Assembly (NCBI GenBank): GCA_002496635.1
Contig: DAKQ01000050.1
Span: 1-9,280, forward strand
Length of the DNA: 9,280 nucleotides
Direction of reading: 5' to 3'
Origin: Euryarchaeota archaeon UBA82
GTDB lineage: Archaea > Thermoplasmatota > Poseidoniia > Poseidoniales > Poseidoniaceae
Below are positions 1 to 6,354 of the stretch, in pieces (within the stretch, counting starts at the first letter, position 1; every line of letters begins with the position of its first letter). The translations under genes were made by a program, and so were the position numbers. The notes beneath the pieces are model-generated. The model did no database searches and was not told where the DNA came from. It saw nothing but the letters and a program-made list of their open reading frames with translations.

Positions 1-698
1 GCTCGATAAGGAACGAGATTTGGATGTGCAGAACCCATCCGATTTGGATCAGTTCCGCTTGCAAGGACGTTTTGTGCTTGATTGGCAAGAGATGCAACTG
101 CACAATCCCAGAGACTGATATCAATGTGGCGTATTCTCCCTGTTCTTTCTTTGTCGAAAAGAGCTGCAAGAATTGCGTTTCCTGCATACAATCCAGTGAT
201 GATATCAATCCATGCTACCCCTACTTTAACTGGTTCACCTTCTGCTTCACCAGTGATGCTCATGATTCCACTACGGGCCTGTAGTGCCAAATCATATCCG
301 GGTTCATCCCTTCTTGGCCCTGTTGCACCATAGCCAGAAATGGAGCAAATAATTGTGTCCTTGGGAAGTGTTCCAACAATGCGTTCCAGTGTTCCTGGCT
401 TGAAATTCTCAAGAACAACATCTGCATTTTTGATCATGCCCATTAGTCGCTCTTTCTCTTCCTTCAAATTCATTTGAACAATGGATTTTCCACGATTGCA
501 GCATAGGAAGTAGGCTGCAACCCGTTCTCCATCGAAATCAGTTGTGAAAGGAGGGCCCCATCCACGCGTATCATCGCCCCATGGTGCTTCGATTTTGGTG
601 ACGTCTGCTCCGAGATCTGAGAGCATCTGAGCGGCATATGGCCCAGCTAGAATCCGAGAAAGGTCGAGAATTTTGATACCATCTAATATTCCGCTCAT
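1..698 (-). CDS. CaiB/BaiF family (class III) CoA-transferase, N-terminal part, cut by window edge
   Basis: Class III CoA-transferases move CoA between carboxylic acids (or act as acyl-CoA racemases) through an aspartyl-CoA intermediate, in the cytoplasm. The visible 232 residues read in one open frame from ATG 698 to the left edge, about 60% of the usual 380-430. The N-terminus carries the family signature (LDLSRILAGPYAAQ at 11-24, then LGADVTKIEAP at 29-39). SGYGATGP lies at 121-128. WIDIITGLYAG at 163-173 contains Asp165, which aligns with the catalytic aspartate of formyl-CoA transferase. HIDISLWDCAVASLANQAQN at 191-210 and MGSAHPNLVPYR at 221-232 are also typical. An in-frame ATG at 713 would add five residues (MSRLV); I prefer 698 because it matches family N-termini. 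No Shine-Dalgarno sequence precedes either start, so the transcript may be leaderless. The gene diverges from the membrane protein at 745. The substrate (formate, carnitine, succinate, branched acyl or other) cannot be told from this part. Confidence 0.93.
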   Translation of the reverse strand, partial: MSGILDGIKILDLSRILAGPYAAQMLSDLGADVTKIEAPWGDDTRGWGPPFTTDFDGERVAAYFLCCNRGKSIVQMNLKEEKERLMGMIKNADVVLENFKPGTLERIVGTLPKDTIICSISGYGATGPRRDEPGYDLALQARSGIMSITGEAEGEPVKVGVAWIDIITGLYAGNAILAALFDKERTGRIRHIDISLWDCAVASLANQAQNVLASGTDPNRMGSAHPNLVPYR

Positions 699-744
699 GA
701 CAAGGCGAGACATCCGAAAGTGTTGAACCCAACCCTATGGCTTT

Positions 745-2274
745 GTGACCATGAGCGAGTTGAGAAACCCACGGAATCGTCCGTGGTGGGGCTTGCTTAT
801 TTTTGGAATTCTCCTTCATCTATCTTCCATGGCTGTTAGCGATTATGGACTTGACACTCACCTTCATCTTGCAGCACTTGAATCCAACGAGGATGGGACG
901 CCAGATTTGGAATGGGGCGATGTTCGCCCCGAAGATCCACTTGCGAGCAATCCCGATGATACGAAAATAATGGAGCGTGGATGGTGGCAGATTCTTGATA
1001 TGTATCCTGAATCAATACTTCCTCTTGCTGCGTTTTTACCAATGATGGCATTGATTGGTATAGGATTGTGGCTTGGTAATGGCAAACCACATTTTGCTGC
1101 TTTACTTTCTCTCCATCCATCGTTTATTTTTGCTACAGGGCGCTTGTACCCTGAATCCACAGTTGCTCTTGCAGTAGCGGGGATTGCAATTGCTTCAATA
1201 AAAATGTTGGAAGAAGAAGGAGGGCATCTCATCAAATGGATTCTTCTTGCTGTTGCCAGTACCCATACTCTGGTATTGACAAAAGGCCTCTCAAGCAACG
1301 TGGGATGGATATTATTGATTCTCCTATTCTCTTGGATTCTCCTTGATCGAATGCTTCCAACCTTCCAGAAATATTCTCGTAATCCATTGCAATCATTGTC
1401 GATTGGAATTCCCCTTGCGATTGGAGCCATGGTTGGTCTTTCCTTTGCTCAAGGAGGATCGTTTGAGGCGATTCAATCCAATCCAATACAGTGGTTTTTT
1501 GCACTTCTTGTGGCCATCGGTGATGGCGTAGGTTTGTATCTTCTGCTAGGATTTGCAATCTGGCCTTTCCTTATTCCCACGCTTCGCAGCATTCGTCATT
1601 CAGATGATTCCAAGACAGCATTTCTCACTGTATTTGTTGTCAGTGGGATGATTATTATGACGATGTGGATCGCTTCTCTATGGGTCTATGAAGCGATTCG
1701 TTGGGACGTGCCTTTGTGGAAGAATATGATCACAATGGGCAATAATGGACGATATCTTACATCACTTAGCATCCCCGTTTTGATGTTGTTGAATCATTTC
1801 TTTCATCACAGAGGGACGTATGATTTAGGTCCAATTCGGAAAACAATGTTCGTTGCGATTCTTCTGGTTCTTCCGTTGTCAATGCTTGCAGGGTTGCATG
1901 GTCAAACGATGTGGACGGATGAGGCAGGTGAAGTGATTTCTTCGGAAATTCAAGAAGGGCAAGATTTCCTCTACATCGATGATGAATCTCTAGCAATGCA
2001 TTGGCTGTATACGTTCAGATTGGAAATTGACCCTGATAGCGATAGGGACATTACCGGACATTGGCGATCTCCTGATAGTAACTGGGAAATTGAGCTTGAA
2101 GGACAGCAGATGATCCAGCGAGGAAATCTCGAGAATGTTGAATTCATTATTATCGCTCCGAACATCGATACAAACCCACCTCAAGATTGGATTTTAATCG
2201 GCTCTGATGAGGCTCCGTTCCTCAATGGAGGGGGCGAATGGAAGGTGTTCCAAGCACCTGACAATGTATCTTGA
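745..2274 (+). CDS. Multi-pass membrane protein, possible GT-C-type glycosyltransferase
   Basis: I do not recognise a named family with certainty. The 509-residue product has a hydrophobic segment at 16-31, then a polar loop at 32-90. About nine more membrane segments follow, near 92-110, 116-131, 138-152, 162-179, 186-200, 220-238, 250-282 (one or two), 292-318, 337-355 and 367-385. A soluble, acidic tail of about 120 residues ends the protein. A first long loop opening with acidic and histidine residues (DYGLDTHLHLA, 33-43), RLYPES at 133-138 and a GRY motif before a late membrane helix recall GT-C glycosyltransferases, which move sugars from lipid-phosphate donors across the membrane. That assignment is inference. 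GTG 745 gives MTMSEL; ATG 751 gives MSEL and may be the true start. Neither has a clear ribosome binding site. The stop is 21 bases before aceE, same strand, so the two may be co-transcribed although no functional link is obvious. Confidence 0.75.
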   Translation: MTMSELRNPRNRPWWGLLIFGILLHLSSMAVSDYGLDTHLHLAALESNEDGTPDLEWGDVRPEDPLASNPDDTKIMERGWWQILDMYPESILPLAAFLPMMALIGIGLWLGNGKPHFAALLSLHPSFIFATGRLYPESTVALAVAGIAIASIKMLEEEGGHLIKWILLAVASTHTLVLTKGLSSNVGWILLILLFSWILLDRMLPTFQKYSRNPLQSLSIGIPLAIGAMVGLSFAQGGSFEAIQSNPIQWFFALLVAIGDGVGLYLLLGFAIWPFLIPTLRSIRHSDDSKTAFLTVFVVSGMIIMTMWIASLWVYEAIRWDVPLWKNMITMGNNGRYLTSLSIPVLMLLNHFFHHRGTYDLGPIRKTMFVAILLVLPLSMLAGLHGQTMWTDEAGEVISSEIQEGQDFLYIDDESLAMHWLYTFRLEIDPDSDRDITGHWRSPDSNWEIELEGQQMIQRGNLENVEFIIIAPNIDTNPPQDWILIGSDEAPFLNGGGEWKVFQAPDNVS

Positions 2275-2281
2275 GACCAGC

Positions 2282-2287
2282 GAGGGG
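2282..2287 (+). promoter_or_regulatory. Ribosome binding site of aceE (GAGGGG)
   Basis: GAGGGG lies eight bases before ATG 2296, in the 21-base gap after the membrane-protein stop. It supports 2296 as the aceE start. A second purine run (GAGGGG, about 2317-2322) precedes the in-frame ATG 2326 by only three bases, so it is worse placed. The later start would still keep the whole family-conserved region. Confidence 0.55.
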
Positions 2288-2295
2288 TTCAAGGC

Positions 2296-5004
2296 ATGGC
2301 TCCTCGAGGGTCACACGAGGGGAACATGGTGCGACGTGCCGGCGCTCACAACGCTTTACCGGATGAAGACCCCATTCAGAGTCGTGAATGGGAGCAATCG
2401 GTGGAGCAGGTTATCGAACAGCAAGGCGCACAGCGAGCTGAACGCTTGCTTCATACTACCATCGCTGCAGGAAAAGACGGTGGTATCGATATCGATACGA
2501 CAACAACTCCCTATCTCAACACTATTTCTCCAGAAATGCAAGGAACGTATCCTGGCGATCTGGAAATGGAAAAGCGCCTTCACACCATCAACCGCTGGAA
2601 TGCGATGATGTTGGTTACTCGAGCCAACAAATACTTCGACGGAATCGGAGGGCACATCTCGACTTATGCTTCAGTGTCACATCTTTGGGAGATAGGGCTC
2701 AACCATTTTTTCAAAGGAAAGGATGGCGATGGGTGGGGCGATCACGTCTATTGGCAAGGGCACGCTTCACCAGGAATTTACGCTCGCGCATGGCTCGAAG
2801 GCCGCCTTACCGATGAAAACATCGAGAATTTCAGACAAGAAGTTGAAGGAGTAGGATTGTCTTCTTACCCTCATCCACGCTTGATGCCAGACTTTTGGGA
2901 ATACCCGTCTGTTTCGATGGGACTCGGTGCAATGACAGCGATTCATCAAGCGCGATTCAATCGCTATCTTCATCATCGAGGCCTCGCTGATACTACCCTC
3001 TCTCGAATATGGTACACAATGGGTGATGGAGAATCTGATGAGCCAGAATCGCTCTCTGAACTCGCTCTTGCAGGCCGTGAAGGACTCGACAACATTGTTA
3101 TGACGATGAACTGTAACCTTCAGCGTCTCGATGGCCCTGTCCGTGGTAACTCCAAGATCGTTCAAGAACTGGAGGGACGCTTCCGTGGTGCTGGATGGAA
3201 TGTCATCAAACTTCTTTGGGGCTCCTCGTGGGATTCATTGTTTGCAAAAGACACAAAAGGCGTTCTTGCGCAAAGGCTTGCAAACCTTGTCGATGGAGAT
3301 GAGCAACGCCTCTTCACTGCAGAGGGGGCCATCATCCGCAAGGAACTCTTTGCCGGAGATGAGTTAACGGCAATGGTCGCTGATTACTCAGATTCTGAAC
3401 TTGAAGCACTAACAGAAGACCTGGGCGGCCATGATTTTGCTAAGATTCATGCTGCCTATGCGGCTGCTTGCGCTCACAAAGGCCAACCAACTGTCGTTCT
3501 TGCCCGTACGATCAAAGGATACGGGCTTGGCCCTGCTTTCGCAGGAAGAAATACAACACATCAACGAAAGAAAGCAGATGAAAAGGATCTGCGTCTGATT
3601 CGAGATGCGATGGGGCTTGATTTTACTGATGAGCAATTGGAGAAACTGCCTTTCATACGACCAGAAGATGTTCCTGAAGTTGCAGCATATGCAAAGAGCC
3701 GACGTGTTGCAATGGGTGGACCTTGCCCTGAACGACGTTCACCGAAGTTTGAGTTGACTCTTCCAGAAGATTCTGTCTATGCTGATTTTGATGAGGGGAC
3801 CAAAGGAAGCAGCCAAGTATCCACGACCATGGTGTTTGTACGCTTGATGCGCAGCCTCATGAAAACAAAGGGATTCGGAGAACGTGTAGTGCCACTCATT
3901 CCAGATGAAGCGAGAACATTCGGAATGGATCCTTTATTCTCAGAATTCGGTATTTATCATCCCGAAGGACAACTCTACAAACCAGTTGATCACAAAGTTC
4001 TGATGAAATACAAAGAGTCTGCAAAGGGACAAATTTTGGAAGAAGGAATCAATGAAGCAGGGGCTCTTTCTTCGTTTATTGCAGCCGCAACATCGTATTC
4101 TTCTCAAGGCAGTCCAACGATTCCATTCTACATCTTTTATTCCATGTTCGGATTCCAACGTGTTGCTGATCTAATCTGGTCTGCAGCCGATTCAAGAGCG
4201 AGAGGATTCCTTGTTGGAGCGACCTCCGGCCGCACTACACTCAACGGAGAAGGCCTCCAACACCAGGATGGACATTCGCTTCTCATGGCTCATACCAACC
4301 CTGCAGTGCGAGCATACGATCCTGCTTTTGCTTTCGAATTATCGACAATTATCAAACGAGGTATTGTCGAAATGTCTGCCGAAGAGGTGGATGTACTGTA
4401 TTATCTTGCAGTGTACAATGAGAACTATCCGATGCCGCCAAAACCAGAAGGTTCGGATGAAGGAATTCTCAAGGGATTGTATCGATTACGTGCAGCACCT
4501 AAAGGGGATGGTCCGATGGTACGTCTTATCGGTTCAGGTCCGATCATGCTCCAAGTCCTCGATGCAGTTGAAAAGTTAGAGGCTGTTGGTGTACGAGCTG
4601 AGATCTGGTCTGCCACTTCATACGGGGAATTACGCCGTGATGGAATGGACACTTCTCGATGGAACCGACTTCATCCAGGAGAAGAAATGAAAACGAGTTG
4701 GGTTGAAACACAATTCGCTGATGGAGATTCTCCAATTATTGCGGTTTCCGATAACATGGCAGCAGTGCCTGAAATGATACGAGAATGGATTCACGCCCCA
4801 TATACAGTTCTGGGGACAGATGGATTTGGTCGATCCGACACACGAACGGCGCTGCGTCGTTTCTTTGAAATCGATGGAGAATCAGTAGCACTCGCAGCAT
4901 TATCTTCTCTGGTCAGAGCAGGTACGATTGAAGCATCTGTCTACGATGAGGCGATGAAAGCGTTCGGCGTATCAACTGAGAGGCCAGATATTACACGCCT
5001 CTAA
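2296..5004 (+). CDS. aceE: Pyruvate dehydrogenase E1 component, homodimeric (AceE) type
   Basis: This is the thiamine-diphosphate subunit of the pyruvate dehydrogenase complex: it decarboxylates pyruvate and passes the acetyl group to lipoyl-E2, in the cytoplasm. The 902 residues compare with 887 in E. coli AceE and match it along the whole length. The N-terminal E2-contact region is recognisable (DPIQSREWEQSVEQVI, 25-40). GGH with His120 and QGH with His156 correspond to E. coli His106 and His142. The cofactor motif runs from GDGES (243-247) to NCN (272-274), followed by LQRLDGP. His422 (THQRKK), the INE glutamate at 587 and QHQDGH with His655 match the other catalytic positions, and DEARTFGM (537-544) is also conserved. 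The C-terminal domain ends with VLGTDGFGRSDTR (838-850). The first ten or so residues before MVRRAG look unconserved. No E2 (aceF) or E3 (lpd) gene lies in the window. The gene overlaps the convergent deacetylase by 14 bases. Identification is near certain; the homodimeric form is unusual if the host is archaeal. Confidence 0.98.
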   Translation: MAPRGSHEGNMVRRAGAHNALPDEDPIQSREWEQSVEQVIEQQGAQRAERLLHTTIAAGKDGGIDIDTTTTPYLNTISPEMQGTYPGDLEMEKRLHTINRWNAMMLVTRANKYFDGIGGHISTYASVSHLWEIGLNHFFKGKDGDGWGDHVYWQGHASPGIYARAWLEGRLTDENIENFRQEVEGVGLSSYPHPRLMPDFWEYPSVSMGLGAMTAIHQARFNRYLHHRGLADTTLSRIWYTMGDGESDEPESLSELALAGREGLDNIVMTMNCNLQRLDGPVRGNSKIVQELEGRFRGAGWNVIKLLWGSSWDSLFAKDTKGVLAQRLANLVDGDEQRLFTAEGAIIRKELFAGDELTAMVADYSDSELEALTEDLGGHDFAKIHAAYAAACAHKGQPTVVLARTIKGYGLGPAFAGRNTTHQRKKADEKDLRLIRDAMGLDFTDEQLEKLPFIRPEDVPEVAAYAKSRRVAMGGPCPERRSPKFELTLPEDSVYADFDEGTKGSSQVSTTMVFVRLMRSLMKTKGFGERVVPLIPDEARTFGMDPLFSEFGIYHPEGQLYKPVDHKVLMKYKESAKGQILEEGINEAGALSSFIAAATSYSSQGSPTIPFYIFYSMFGFQRVADLIWSAADSRARGFLVGATSGRTTLNGEGLQHQDGHSLLMAHTNPAVRAYDPAFAFELSTIIKRGIVEMSAEEVDVLYYLAVYNENYPMPPKPEGSDEGILKGLYRLRAAPKGDGPMVRLIGSGPIMLQVLDAVEKLEAVGVRAEIWSATSYGELRRDGMDTSRWNRLHPGEEMKTSWVETQFADGDSPIIAVSDNMAAVPEMIREWIHAPYTVLGTDGFGRSDTRTALRRFFEIDGESVALAALSSLVRAGTIEASVYDEAMKAFGVSTERPDITRL

Positions 5005-5770
5005 TCGGCGGTAACCATTGTTGGTTCTTTCGAGTATGATCGAGAATATGCCAATAAATCGTTGTAAGTTCATGTTCTGGATGTTCGATGTAATGGAGGT
5101 CTTCAATACCAAGGGGTTTTGGTAGTCCTTTCCATGCCTGACGAGCATTCCATCGTAATCCCATAATGTGTTGAGCAGGCCCACAGGTCGGTAAAGAGAA
5201 TCGCGTTTTCCATTGCCGTTCAAGTATACCATTCGAAGCCATGGATTCGAGAACCATCGCTCGAGAAGGGTTTGATTTCTTCCGAACAAGCCAACTCGGA
5301 TTAACGGATGTATCGACAGTGTAGGCTTGCTGTGAAAGAAGGGGTGCCATCCAATCTGAGATGTAGCCTGCAGGTGCACGAAACCATGGACGAAATGAAT
5401 TAGGGAAGTGCTTTTTGAGAATCGTTGTGGCTTGTTCTAAGTCTCTTGAGAAGCGTTCAGTATCTTCTGACCAAGCAGACCAACTCCTGTGCGTCAAACC
5501 GTGACATCCGATGGTGATTCGTTCGCCAAATGTTGCTACTAAGTCCTGTACCGTTGAAACAAATTTTGCGTTTTCACATTGATCTGCTATAACAAATACA
5601 GTGACAGCAAACTCATTTGAATCCATCCATTGTTTGAATCCCCGAAAACCTTCTTGCAAACGTTGTGAATAATCGGGTAATGTTTCTTTTGACTTAGAGC
5701 GAGTGGGATGTCCTTGGTGCGAGGGGACGTGTCGTAGGTCATCGGTATCAACCGTGCACCATGTTCGCAT
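4991..5770 (-). CDS. Polysaccharide deacetylase family protein (NodB homology domain)
   Basis: NodB-type (CE4) enzymes are metal-dependent hydrolases that remove N- or O-acetyl groups from sugars and related substrates. Numbering from ATG 5770, the 259-residue protein shows the motifs in order. Motif 1 is TVDTDD (6-11), giving the catalytic and metal aspartates in a TxDxDD variant of the usual TFDDG. Motif 2 is HGLTH (His90, His94), the metal pair. Motif 3 is RAPAGY (131-136). Motif 4 is around Asp153 (VDTSVNPSW). Motif 5 is the His-Pro at 230-231 (IEHPEHEL). There is no signal peptide or membrane helix, and motif 1 starts almost at the N-terminus, so the enzyme is probably cytoplasmic, as in intracellular sugar-modifying members. 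An in-frame TTG lies directly upstream at 5773. GAGG at 5775-5778 precedes ATG 5770 by four bases, and the GNAT stop is six bases upstream, so this is the last gene of a three-gene operon. Substrate unknown. Confidence 0.9.
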   Translation of the reverse strand: MRTWCTVDTDDLRHVPSHQGHPTRSKSKETLPDYSQRLQEGFRGFKQWMDSNEFAVTVFVIADQCENAKFVSTVQDLVATFGERITIGCHGLTHRSWSAWSEDTERFSRDLEQATTILKKHFPNSFRPWFRAPAGYISDWMAPLLSQQAYTVDTSVNPSWLVRKKSNPSRAMVLESMASNGILERQWKTRFSLPTCGPAQHIMGLRWNARQAWKGLPKPLGIEDLHYIEHPEHELTTIYWHILDHTRKNQQWLPPIRGV

Positions 5771-5776
5771 CAAACC

Positions 5777-6349
5777 TCACGTCCTTGGCAAATCAATAAC
5801 ATGAATTCTATGAGGCACGGTTTTACCATTGAGTTCAATTCCAATGAATTCCTCAATGATTTGACCATTCCATGTATTGCAAATACGTTCAGCAGTGATC
5901 AACCCAGCAGTGTTTCGTGGATGTACTGTAATTTCAACCCTATACGTATCTCCACGGGAGTTAAGCCATCCAAGAACAGCATCTACGGAAGATGAAGCGA
6001 TGCCTTTCTGACGGAATCCTTTGCGAACCCAGTACCCAAGGTTGTAGTGAGAATGAATAAGTTGCATTTCATCACCCAAGCCAATCAATCCAATGAATGA
6101 ATTCGAAGCATCATGGATAGACCAAAAATGAACGCGGTCTGCGTTTGAAAGATGCTCTAAATCGTGGAGCATGTCTGATAGTTGCCGGGTAATATCTCGG
6201 TCATTACGTAACCAAGGCAGTGCCGCTTTAGCAGATTCAGGATCTTCCACATAGGCCTCCATGACAGAGGAAAGGATCGCCTTGGAAACAGGCCGTAGCC
6301 TAAACCCGTCGTGCAAATCTAGGAGTTCAGGAGTTCTTGCCATCATCAT
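5777..6349 (-). CDS. GNAT family N-acetyltransferase, RimJ/RimL-like
   Basis: GNAT enzymes transfer an acetyl group from acetyl-CoA to an amine on a protein, antibiotic, sugar or small molecule, in the cytoplasm. The product is up to 190 residues, normal for the RimJ/RimL-like branch. It opens with a strand resembling that branch (LHDGFRLRPVS, 12-22). FWSIHDASNSFIGLIGLG lies at 75-92. The acetyl-CoA pyrophosphate-binding motif A is GYWVRKGFRQKGIASSSV at 105-122, with the R/Q-x-x-G-x-A core as RQKGIA (113-118). HPRNTAGLITAER at 143-155 holds Asn146 and stands where the family usually has the N-x-x-S/A-x-x-x-A/E-K-x-GF stretch; here the GF is replaced by IC, which is slightly divergent. Three ATGs in a row (6349, 6346, 6343) can start it; the last is best spaced from the ribosome binding site. 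It sits three bases after the zinc-ribbon gene and six before the deacetylase, so all three should share a transcript. Substrate unknown. Confidence 0.9.
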   Translation of the reverse strand: MMMARTPELLDLHDGFRLRPVSKAILSSVMEAYVEDPESAKAALPWLRNDRDITRQLSDMLHDLEHLSNADRVHFWSIHDASNSFIGLIGLGDEMQLIHSHYNLGYWVRKGFRQKGIASSSVDAVLGWLNSRGDTYRVEITVHPRNTAGLITAERICNTWNGQIIEEFIGIELNGKTVPHRIHVIDLPRT

Positions 6350-6350
6350 T

Positions 6351-6354
6351 CCTC
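6351..6354 (-). promoter_or_regulatory. Ribosome binding site of the GNAT gene, embedded in the upstream stop codon
   Basis: On the minus strand GAGG at 6354-6351 overlaps the last two bases of the zinc-ribbon gene's TGA stop (6355-6353). Three consecutive ATGs follow at 6349, 6346 and 6343. Spacing to the first is one base, to the second four and to the third seven, so the third ATG is the most likely start. This makes the true protein 188 residues. The layout also suggests that translation of the two genes is coupled. Confidence 0.45.

Noticed and set aside
120..140. An apparent frameshift in the CoA-transferase near the TGRIRHIDISLWD stretch.
   Set aside because: It came from dropping ten bases in my first reverse-complement reading. 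Re-reading all bases gives one open frame from 698 to the left edge with family-typical sequence throughout.
682..690. An AT-rich TATA-like run (TCTAATATT) upstream of the membrane-protein gene.
   Set aside because: It lies inside the CoA-transferase coding sequence and is a poor match at an uncertain distance, so I do not call it a promoter.
864..1430. A 188-codon open frame on the minus strand.
   Set aside because: It is antisense to the membrane-protein gene and has no recognisable domain, and the plus-strand frame has clear membrane-helix structure.
2483..2498. A perfect 16-base palindrome (GTATCGATATCGATAC) near the 5' end of aceE.
   Set aside because: It encodes GIDIDT inside the gene and is explained by repeated Ile-Asp codons; nothing nearby suggests an operator or recombination site.
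2207..2608. A 133-codon plus-strand frame bridging the membrane-protein end and the aceE start.
   Set aside because: It overlaps two real genes in another frame and its protein has no recognisable features.
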